A stretch of 64,000 nucleotides of DNA from Gemmatimonadota bacterium (GTDB taxonomy: Bacteria; Gemmatimonadota; Gemmatimonadetes; Gemmatimonadales; Gemmatimonadaceae): contig JAIUOB010000001.1 in NCBI GenBank assembly GCA_020161135.1, forward strand, positions 682,001-746,000. Reading direction: 5' to 3'. The translations under genes were made by a program, and so were the position numbers. Below are positions 28,096 to 35,249 of the stretch, one piece after another; the stretch's first letter is position 1; each line of letters starts with the position of its first letter. A model generated the notes under the pieces. It saw only the letters and a program-made list of their open reading frames with translations. It ran no database searches and was not told the origin of the DNA.

Positions 28096-29160
28096 ATGCG
28101 CACGCTTCGACCCGGTGTCCGCGGCTGGCTCGCCATCGCGGCGGCGTGGACGCTACTCACCCTGCTGTCGGCCAGTGAAGCGATGCTCGCGCTGCGCGAT
28201 GCGGGGCAGCCGGCCACGTGGGGGCAACTGCTCCCGCGCGCCGCCGTGGGGTGGTACACCTGCGCGGTGTTCACGCCGCTGCTGGTGTGGGCGGTGAATC
28301 GCTGGCCCATCGATGCGTCGCAGTGGCGCGCACACGTGCCGCGTCACCTGCTGCTGGTCGCGGCGGTCGCGTGGGCCAAGTTCGCGCTGGAGTGGCTCAT
28401 CCGGTCGGCGGTGACTCCGGGCGCCACGCCCCCGCTGGGCGACCTGCTGCGCCACGGCTTCATCACGGAGAACCTCATCCTCTGGGCGGTGGTGGGCGCC
28501 CTGCACGCCGTGGGCTACGCCGCCGATGCACGTGCGCGCGAGCGGGACCTGCTGCGTCTGGAGACGCAGCTCACGACCGCGCGACTCGAGCGGCTGTCGG
28601 CGCAGTTGCAGCCGCACTTCCTGTTCAACACGCTGCAGGCCATCTCTACGCTGCTGCACCGTGATGCTGCGCGGGCCGATCGCATGCTGGGCGAGCTGGG
28701 CAACCTGCTGCGTGCGTCGATGACGCTCGCCCCGCAGCAGGAAGTGGCGCTGCGCGACGAGCTGAAGCTGGCCACCGCCTATCTCACCATCGCCGGCGAG
28801 CGGCTGGGCGCGCGCGTGGCGATCCACCGCGACATCGCCGACGACGTGCTCGGGGCTGCGGTCCCGACCATGCTGCTGCAGCCGTTGCTGGAGAACGCCG
28901 TCGAACATGGGCTGGCCAGTCACACGGCCGCGGGAATGCTGCGTCTCGCGGCACACCGGCGGGGCGCGCAGCTGGTGCTGCGCATCGACGACGACGGGCC
29001 CGGCGTGCGGATGCCGCTGACCGAGGGAGTGGGGCTCGGCGCGACGCGTGCGCGATTGCAGACGCTGCACGGTGGCGCGGCGGCACTCAGCGTGACGCCG
29101 CGCGACGGCGGCGGCACCCGCACGGAGGTCACGCTCCCCTTCCGGCTGGTTGCGTCATGA
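28096..29160 (+). CDS. LytS-type sensor histidine kinase
   Basis: 354 residues from the ATG at 28096; in-frame ATGs at 28027 and 28060 would extend it, with no clear ribosome-binding site at any of them. Four transmembrane helices occupy roughly residues 8-140. The His_kinase motif LQPHFLFNTLQAIS has the phospho-histidine at residue 174. HATPase motifs follow: PLLENAVEHGL (N-box), RIDDDGPGV (G1) and GVGLGATRARL (G2). This is the class that signals to LytTR regulators, and the next gene, which overlaps by four bases, is one. Confidence 0.92.
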   Translation: MRTLRPGVRGWLAIAAAWTLLTLLSASEAMLALRDAGQPATWGQLLPRAAVGWYTCAVFTPLLVWAVNRWPIDASQWRAHVPRHLLLVAAVAWAKFALEWLIRSAVTPGATPPLGDLLRHGFITENLILWAVVGALHAVGYAADARARERDLLRLETQLTTARLERLSAQLQPHFLFNTLQAISTLLHRDAARADRMLGELGNLLRASMTLAPQQEVALRDELKLATAYLTIAGERLGARVAIHRDIADDVLGAAVPTMLLQPLLENAVEHGLASHTAAGMLRLAAHRRGAQLVLRIDDDGPGVRMPLTEGVGLGATRARLQTLHGGAAALSVTPRDGGGTRTEVTLPFRLVAS

Positions 29161-29915
29161 CGGCGCCGGTGTTGCGGGTGCTCGTGGCCGACGACGAGCC
29201 ACTCGCGCGGGAGCGGGTCGCGATGCTCCTGGACGAGCAGCCCGACGTGCAAGTGGTGGCGAGCTGTGCGTCGGGACGCGAGGCACTCGAAGCCATCCTC
29301 GCGCTGCGCCCCGACATCGCCTTCCTCGACATCCGGATGCCGGAGCTCGACGGCTTCGAGGTGCTCGAGGCGCTGCCACCCGAGCGGCGGCCGGCCGTGG
29401 TGTTCGTGACGGCGTATGATGCGCACGCCCTGCGCGCCTTCGAGGTGCGCGCCGTGGACTACCTGCTCAAGCCGCTGCAGGTCGACCGCTTCCACGAGAC
29501 CCTCGCGCGGCTGCGGGCGCTGCGGCATCCGGAGGTGCGCCCTCCAGACCTCGAGCTGCTGCTGGCCGACTACCGCCGGCAGCGCGGCGCGGCGCGACGG
29601 CTCGTGGCGCGCCGCGGACGCAGCATCCAGGTGGTACCGGTGGAGTCGATCACGCGCGTGGTGGCCGATGGCAACTACCTCACGCTCCATACCACGGCGG
29701 GGACTGCCACCATGCGGGAAACGCTCTCGCGGCTGGCCGAGCGGCTGGACCCCGAGCGGTTCCTGCGCATTCACCGTTCGGTGATCGTGAACCTCGAGCA
29801 GATCCGGGCGGTGGAGCCGTACTTCCACGGGGAGTACACCGTCACGCTGTCGGACGGCGCCACCGTGATGGCCAGCCGCACCTTCAGCGAGCAGTTACGA
29901 CGCTGGATGCGCTAG
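29157..29915 (+). CDS. LytTR-family response regulator
   Basis: 252 residues. The receiver domain has the acidic pocket ADDE at 11-14, phospho-Asp58 in AFLDIRMPELDGF, Thr in VFVTAYD, and Lys in LLKPL. The C-terminal LytTR DNA-binding domain covers about 145-252 (ITRVVADGNYLTLHTTAGT, MRETLSRLAERL, FLRIHRSVIVNLEQIRAVEP). It is translationally coupled to the sensor kinase by ATGA. Its target genes cannot be read from the sequence. Its end overlaps the convergent VOC gene by four bases. Confidence 0.95.
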   Translation: MTAPVLRVLVADDEPLARERVAMLLDEQPDVQVVASCASGREALEAILALRPDIAFLDIRMPELDGFEVLEALPPERRPAVVFVTAYDAHALRAFEVRAVDYLLKPLQVDRFHETLARLRALRHPEVRPPDLELLLADYRRQRGAARRLVARRGRSIQVVPVESITRVVADGNYLTLHTTAGTATMRETLSRLAERLDPERFLRIHRSVIVNLEQIRAVEPYFHGEYTVTLSDGATVMASRTFSEQLRRWMR

Positions 29916-30274
29916 TCCGCCGCCGGCCCCGGGCTGTTGTCCTCGTCGGGAAAGTACAGCGCGTTGCCATCCGGGTCGTCGATCACGAGGGTGTGGTAGC
30001 CCCAGTGCGTGCGCCGGGTGGGGATGGCGCGATCGACGATCTCGCGTCGCAGTTGCGCGAGCTCCGGCTGGTTGAGCTCGATGAACAGGCGCGCCCGATC
30101 GCGCCGCGACGTGTCCTGGCAGAGGATGATCTCGCAGCTGTCGCGATCGACCTGGCACACGGTGCCCGCCCCGTCGGCTTCGTGCCACTTCTTCGTGAAA
30201 CCGAGCTGCTCGATGTAGAATCGTGCCGCACGGTGCACATCATCGACGAAGAAGACGGGGCGGGCATACCACAT
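29912..30274 (-). CDS. VOC-family (glyoxalase/bleomycin-resistance fold) protein
   Basis: 120 residues. RPVFFVDDVHRAARFYIEQLGF and the tail GYHTLVIDDPDGNALYFPDED are typical of the vicinal oxygen chelate fold. The bleomycin-resistance-like class usually binds ligands without catalysis. The start is supported by GAGGTGACCC before the ATG. It lies three bases after the alpha/beta-hydrolase lipoprotein gene, so it is the last gene of that unit. Confidence 0.88.
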   Translation of the reverse strand: MWYARPVFFVDDVHRAARFYIEQLGFTKKWHEADGAGTVCQVDRDSCEIILCQDTSRRDRARLFIELNQPELAQLRREIVDRAIPTRRTHWGYHTLVIDDPDGNALYFPDEDNSPGPAAD

Positions 30275-30277
30275 GGG

Positions 30278-32263
30278 TCACCTCGGCGACGAGAGGTACA
30301 CCGGCGCGATCGCCGGCGACACGCCCACATCGTCGAGGATGAGCCCACCGAGCGGCGTGCGGTCGAACAGCAGGCGCACGCTGCGCAGCCGCGACGGCTG
30401 CACGCCACCACTCGCGAAGTCGGCCAGTGGCAGCACGAAGGTCTGTGGCACGTACTCGAAGAGGTTCGTGAACCGCTGTGCGTCACGCCCGGCGCGGCGA
30501 TAGAGACGCACCTCGAGCGGACGCCGCAACGGACCATAGCGCTGGAGCGGCACACGGGCCGTGCGGCCATCGGCGTCGGTCACCTCGACGGTGATCTCGA
30601 TGGGAAGCGTATCGGCGTCGGGGTTGGGTTTGGGCGGCTTGGGGAGCCGCTTGATCGAGTCGGCGCGCGCCTTGGCCCTCGCCGCCACGGCCGCCTTCGA
30701 CGTGTCCTGCTTGGTGGTGTCGCGCGGCGCCGCGCGCGGCCCCGGCTTGTCCTTCGTCATGGCCACGGACAGGTACAGCGCCGACTGGTTCCCCAGCGCG
30801 AGCGCACGCACGAGCGAGTCGGACAGCGTGATGGTGAAGCTCGCCGGCTTGCCGAACTTCATGGTGTCGGCCCCGGCGATGCGGTTGTTCCACCCCAGCC
30901 ACACGGCATTGGTGCGCTGGTTGTCGGTGCCGCGGCCGCGGAACGGAATGACGTTCTCGCGCCACGTGGAGAGACTGTCGGCACTCAACGTCACGCCGGG
31001 CTGGCCTGTCGTGAGATCGATGTCCTCGTCGAAGTCCGCGAGGGTGCGATAGCCCGACTCGGCAAACCGCGTCGTGTACATCGTGGGCGGGAACCAGCGG
31101 CCCGCGGTGCGATGGTCGCGGAACAGCGGCAGGTACTCGGTCTTGCCGTGCAGCGTGGCTTCGAGGAACGCGCTGATGACGAGCTTGCCCATCTGCCGCT
31201 GCTGCTCGACGGGCACCAACGTGCGCAGGTCGAGCGAGCGGCCGCTGCGCGGACCGTTGTCCTTGTTGTTCCACACCGTGTTCCACTGGCCGTGGTTGGC
31301 GCGGTACATGAAGATGGCCGACTTGAAGTGCGGTTGGCCGTCGGTGAAGCGCAGGCGCTGGTACTGCCGCAGGCCGTTGAAGGTGGACACGTCGCCATCG
31401 TGCGAGCCGTGAATGAGCAGGTAGTTCACGTTCTCGAGCGGCATGAGCACCGACGCCGGCGTGTACTGCCCGTCCACCGGCGCGATGGCCACGACGCCCT
31501 TGATGGCGAAGTTGAAGTTGAAGCGCTGCTTGAAGTCGTCGGGGAAGTAACGGAGCCGGTTGAACGTCGCCGTGTGCGCCGCCGCCTCGCCGCCGCGCGA
31601 GTGCCCCATGACGACGATCTTCTCCATGTCCACCTTGCGCGACAGCGGCCCCGCCGTGGAGTCGTTGAACTTCTTCCACGCCTCGAGGTGCTTGAGCATC
31701 ATCCACGCGCGGCCGTCGTTCTCGCCCGACAGGCCGTTGATGAAGTTCTCGTCGACCGACGCGAGGATGAACCCGCGCGACGCGAGCAGCTCGCCGAGGT
31801 AGTCGTAGCCGGGGTCGGAGTAGTCCTGCGGGTTGTGGTTGCCGTGCACCACCAGCACGAGCGGGAACGGGCCCGGCCCCTCGGGATACCACACACGCCC
31901 GTTGATGGGCGCCGTCTTGAGGTCGAAGCCCCAGTACTTCTTGCGCGCCTTGGCCTGCGTGGGCGGAATGGAGGCGAAGGGCGTCACATCGACGGCACGC
32001 GTCTTGTACGTGACCGAGTCGCGGAACACCGCGCGCTGCTTGTCGGTGCCGGAGCCGTAGTACAGGCGCAGCACCTTGAACGACCCGGGCTCGGCCGGAT
32101 TGGGCGCGTTGATGCTGAGCGACGACAGCGTCGTGGCGGCGTCGTTGGGCGAGAACTTGAGGGGCTGCGTGCAGGCGGCCACCAGCAGCAGCGGCAGGGC
32201 GCACACGCCACGCAGGCACGCGCGTCGTGCGAGCGTCATGGAGCGCGTCATGGAGCGCGACAT
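30278..32263 (-). CDS. Large alpha/beta-hydrolase lipoprotein
   Basis: About 661 residues from the ATG at 32263, which overlaps the upstream TGA as TGATG. In-frame ATGs at 32251 and 32239 arise from a short tandem duplication. CALPLLLVAAC is the lipobox. The hydrolase domain has LVLVVHGNHN (oxyanion region), VVMGHSRGGEAA (nucleophile elbow, GHSRGG) and LLIHGSHDGDV (acid/His region), as in cutinase or PET-hydrolase-like enzymes. A Lys/Pro/Asp-rich linker follows, then a C-terminal beta-rich domain (ITVEVTDADGRTARV). Probably an outer-surface esterase; the substrate is unknown. Confidence 0.85.
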   Translation of the reverse strand: MSRSMTRSMTLARRACLRGVCALPLLLVAACTQPLKFSPNDAATTLSSLSINAPNPAEPGSFKVLRLYYGSGTDKQRAVFRDSVTYKTRAVDVTPFASIPPTQAKARKKYWGFDLKTAPINGRVWYPEGPGPFPLVLVVHGNHNPQDYSDPGYDYLGELLASRGFILASVDENFINGLSGENDGRAWMMLKHLEAWKKFNDSTAGPLSRKVDMEKIVVMGHSRGGEAAAHTATFNRLRYFPDDFKQRFNFNFAIKGVVAIAPVDGQYTPASVLMPLENVNYLLIHGSHDGDVSTFNGLRQYQRLRFTDGQPHFKSAIFMYRANHGQWNTVWNNKDNGPRSGRSLDLRTLVPVEQQRQMGKLVISAFLEATLHGKTEYLPLFRDHRTAGRWFPPTMYTTRFAESGYRTLADFDEDIDLTTGQPGVTLSADSLSTWRENVIPFRGRGTDNQRTNAVWLGWNNRIAGADTMKFGKPASFTITLSDSLVRALALGNQSALYLSVAMTKDKPGPRAAPRDTTKQDTSKAAVAARAKARADSIKRLPKPPKPNPDADTLPIEITVEVTDADGRTARVPLQRYGPLRRPLEVRLYRRAGRDAQRFTNLFEYVPQTFVLPLADFASGGVQPSRLRSVRLLFDRTPLGGLILDDVGVSPAIAPVYLSSPR

Positions 32264-33225
32264 CAGCGCCACCTCAGCGTGACACGGTGGATCTGCTGAT
32301 TGCCGGCCACGAAGCCCAACGCGTACTCCACGTTGAGCCGGTCGGCATTGAGCGCCGCGCCGAGGCTCACCGGACGTTCGTCCTTCGTATCGGGGCGTCG
32401 CGCGCCGACGCGCGCGTTCACCGCGTAGCCTTCGATCCAGCTGTAGCCGACATCGACGCCGCCGCCGGGCGCCACGAAACCATGCCGGCGCGCGAGCACC
32501 TGCGTGGCGAAGCCGTAGTCGAACTCCCCCCACGACTTGCTCGCCGTCCACCCGAGCGCGACCTGCGCAGGGACACTCACCGACTGCGTGCCGGTGGCCG
32601 TGCTGCGTGTGTACGGTGTGCCGAGGTTCTGCACCGCGAGCCCCAGGGTGCCGGTGAACAGCGGGCGCGTGGCGCCCACGTCGGCCAGCACACGCGCGTG
32701 GCGCACCGACCCCGACACCGGTGACGGCGCCATGTCGTGCGCGTACTTCGCGCCGACGCCCCAGCGAATGCCCTTCTTCGTCATGTTCGCGGCGAGCACA
32801 CCCACGAGGCTGGACACGTCGGCGTCGTCGCGACCCACGAGATCGGTGATGCGGTAGGGGTACGCCCGCGTCGGTGACACCGAAAAGTGCGCGGCGTGCA
32901 CCCCCCAGCCGATGTTGACCGAGCCGACGGTGGCCCCCGACGCCGTGGCGAACGCGAACGCGCGGTCGCCGTATTGCGCGAGCGTCACTCCGACCGGCAT
33001 GGACGACGTGGCCGCCAGCGCCGGATTGTGAAAGAGGCCGTACTCATCGCGACCGGCCACCCACGCGTTGCCCATGGCTGCGGCACGGGTGGAGACGGGG
33101 AGCGTGAGGATGAGAGGGCCGGCAGATTGGGCCACGGCCGTGGCCGGTGTCGCAAGGACACACAGCAGTCGGGTCGTCGCACCCACAAGGCGGGCACGAC
33201 GACCGAGGACAGAACGAAGAGGCAT
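32263..33225 (-). CDS. PorV/PorQ-like outer-membrane beta-barrel protein
   Basis: 320 residues from the ATG at 33225. A signal peptide ends near AVAQSAG. The opening LTLPVSTRAAAMGNAWVAGRDEYGLFHNPA is the classic UPF0164/PorV-type motif ('aaMGga..a..dd..a.f.NPA'). Repeated amphipathic strands follow, ending HRVTLRWR. PorV-like proteins shuttle or anchor secreted proteins at the surface. Its stop overlaps the start of the hydrolase lipoprotein gene, so the two may work together; that is inference. Confidence 0.85.
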   Translation of the reverse strand: MPLRSVLGRRARLVGATTRLLCVLATPATAVAQSAGPLILTLPVSTRAAAMGNAWVAGRDEYGLFHNPALAATSSMPVGVTLAQYGDRAFAFATASGATVGSVNIGWGVHAAHFSVSPTRAYPYRITDLVGRDDADVSSLVGVLAANMTKKGIRWGVGAKYAHDMAPSPVSGSVRHARVLADVGATRPLFTGTLGLAVQNLGTPYTRSTATGTQSVSVPAQVALGWTASKSWGEFDYGFATQVLARRHGFVAPGGGVDVGYSWIEGYAVNARVGARRPDTKDERPVSLGAALNADRLNVEYALGFVAGNQQIHRVTLRWR

Positions 33226-33331
33226 ACGGGGAGGTGAGCGCGAAAGGACAGACGGGCCGCACAACGTTGAACCGCGGCTCGGCGATTGGACAGTCACCAC
33301 CGCGGAATCGTTGGGAGCGGCGTTCGCCCCG

Positions 33332-34180
33332 CTACCGCCCGCGCAGCGCCCGGAACTGTGCGATGGCGGCGTTCACCTTGAAGTCGATGGCGATCTTGCC
33401 GATCTCCGCCGTCGCCTTGGTCGGGTCGCCGTTCACGCCACTGTCCGCACTGCCGCCGCCCGGGGCCAGCTTGTCGGTACGGATCCCCTGCGCGAACACG
33501 TACAGCAGTTGCGACGTGTCGCTCGTGCCCGCGTGCGACCCCACCACCTGCTCGCTCCACCCGTAGGTCTTCTGCAGGTAGTCGCGAATGAGCAGGCGCC
33601 CCTGCTGGTAGTAGTCGGTGAGCGCGTGCACCTTCACGCCACTGCCCGCCCACTCGGCGTTGAGCGCCGCCGCCACCTTGGTCATGCCGGACTGATTGCC
33701 GCCGCTGTCGCCGATGAGGATGATGTCGGTGAAGCCGTGCACCTTGAGCGATCGCACCGCCGCGTCGAGGAGCAGCTCGTACGCCGGCTGCAGCAGGGAG
33801 ATCACGCCCGGCTTCGCGCCGAAATCCGGCCGGTTGTAGTTCCCCTCGGGCACGTACTGCACGGTGGGCGCCACCAGCGCGTCCCCCAGCCGGTTGGCCA
33901 GCAGCCCCGCCGCGAACGTGACGATGTAGTTGTGCTTGCCGAGGATCATGTGCGGGCCATTCTGCTCGGTGCCGCCGGTGGGCACGATGGCCACCTTGCG
34001 CCCCGCCGCGATCGCATCGCGGATCTCGGTCCACGTCATGGCCTCCATGTACGGCATGGCCAGCAGGTCGGGACGCTCCGCCGCCGTGGCCGGCCCCTGC
34101 GCGTCGAGCGCGGCCGTCGGCGCCAGCGCGGCCGCGGCGGCAAGAGCGCTGTACAGCGCGAGTGTTCGCATGGGACGCAT
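33332..34180 (-). CDS. Creatininase-family protein 2, secreted
   Basis: 282 residues, starting at 34180, with TGATG overlap to the stop of the upstream homologue. The signal peptide is LALYSALAAAAALAPTAALDAQ. The family pattern is present (MTWTEIRDAIAAGRKVAIVPTGGTEQNGPHM, VGSHAGTSDTS) but the canonical metal ligands are changed. EQHG becomes EQNG, GTD becomes GKH, the NGHGGN region reads GDSGGN, and HAGExET becomes HAGTSDT. It may be a divergent hydrolase or a non-enzymatic member. It is a close tandem duplicate of the next gene. Confidence 0.85.
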   Translation of the reverse strand: MRPMRTLALYSALAAAAALAPTAALDAQGPATAAERPDLLAMPYMEAMTWTEIRDAIAAGRKVAIVPTGGTEQNGPHMILGKHNYIVTFAAGLLANRLGDALVAPTVQYVPEGNYNRPDFGAKPGVISLLQPAYELLLDAAVRSLKVHGFTDIILIGDSGGNQSGMTKVAAALNAEWAGSGVKVHALTDYYQQGRLLIRDYLQKTYGWSEQVVGSHAGTSDTSQLLYVFAQGIRTDKLAPGGGSADSGVNGDPTKATAEIGKIAIDFKVNAAIAQFRALRGR

Positions 34181-35055
34181 CAGCGGCCTCCTTCTGCGCG
34201 CAGCGCGCGAATCTGCGTGAGGGCGTGGTCGATCTTGATCTTGAGCAGCTCGGCGCCGATCTCCGCGGACGCCTTGGTGGGGTCGCCGCTCACGCCGCTG
34301 TCGCGACTGCCGCCGTTGGGCGCGAGCCGCTCCCTGCGCACGAGCTTCGGGTTCACGTACAGCAGCTCCGATGTGTCGAGCATGCCCGCGTGACTGCCGA
34401 TGTCGGCCGTCGTGAACCCCTTCCCCTGCAGGAAGGTGCGCATCGCGTCGCCGGCCTTGGTGTAGTAGTCGCCGATGAACAGCGCGCGCGCGCCACTGCC
34501 GGCCCACTCGGCGTTGAGGGTCTCCGCCGCCTTCTGCATCCCCGCCTGGTTGCCGCCCGAATCACCGATGTAGATGATCTGCGTGAAGCCGCCGGCCTTG
34601 AGTGAGCGCCCCGTGTGCAGCAGCAGTTCGAGGAAGCGATCGTCGGGGAGCGTGATGGTGCCCGGCTTGGTCATGTGTCCGCGTGGCGGGTCCCAGCTGC
34701 CTTCGGGCACATACGTGATGATCGGCGCCACGAGGGCGTCACCGAGGGTGCGCGCGATGCGTTCGGTGGTGTGCGTGAGCACATACTTGTGCTCGCCGTC
34801 CACCATGTGCGGCCCCTTCTGCTCCTGCCCGGCCGTGCCGACGATGATCGAGCGCGTGCCGGCGGCGAGGCGATCACGCACCTCGGTCCAGGTGAGGTCT
34901 TCGAGGAAGACGGGCGGGGCAGGCTGCGGGCGTTGCGCCTCTGCGCGTTGCGCATCCGCGCGCTGCGGATGCAACGCGATCGCGGTGGCGCACACCGCAA
35001 GCCACGAAGCGCTGCGCCGCAACGCAGCAGGGGACAGGAGACGACGGCTCGGCAT
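34180..35055 (-). CDS. Creatininase-family protein 1, secreted
   Basis: 291 residues from the ATG at 35055, with an N-terminal signal (LAVCATAIALHPQRADAQ). It is homologous over its length to the downstream protein. EQKGPHM replaces EQHGPHL, GEHKY occupies the GTD position, GDSGGN the NGHGGN position, and HAGMLDTSE the HAGExET position. A low-complexity AQRAEAQRPQP linker follows the signal. The pair is translationally coupled. Canonical creatininases are cytoplasmic zinc/manganese amidohydrolases; both of these are exported. Confidence 0.85.
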   Translation of the reverse strand: MPSRRLLSPAALRRSASWLAVCATAIALHPQRADAQRAEAQRPQPAPPVFLEDLTWTEVRDRLAAGTRSIIVGTAGQEQKGPHMVDGEHKYVLTHTTERIARTLGDALVAPIITYVPEGSWDPPRGHMTKPGTITLPDDRFLELLLHTGRSLKAGGFTQIIYIGDSGGNQAGMQKAAETLNAEWAGSGARALFIGDYYTKAGDAMRTFLQGKGFTTADIGSHAGMLDTSELLYVNPKLVRRERLAPNGGSRDSGVSGDPTKASAEIGAELLKIKIDHALTQIRALRAEGGR

Positions 35056-35113
35056 GCGACAGCTCGGGCGGAGGGGGCGAGGCGGGTACGACCTCCGCAG
35101 AAACTCGTGCGCG

Positions 35114-35140
35114 CCGCGCCCGTCGGCAAATCGGGCGCGG
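35114..35140. promoter_or_regulatory. Perfect hairpin in the creatininase/S41 divergent gap
   Basis: CCGCGCCCG and CGGGCGCGG form a 9-bp stem with a 9-base loop, in the 194-bp gap between divergent genes. It may be an operator or an mRNA leader structure. The rest of the gap shows nothing recognisable. Confidence 0.3.
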
Positions 35141-35249
35141 GGCACAGCGCAGGCCGTGCGCCCGTCGATCCCACGCCGTACCCCGCCCGACACCGGCCCC
35201 ATGCGACTGGTCACGACCGGGAACTGCTGGGCCACGGGGCCGTAGTCTC

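Noticed and set aside
29912..30274. Bleomycin-resistance function
   Set aside because: The fold is shared by many VOC proteins with other ligands; sequence alone does not support drug binding.
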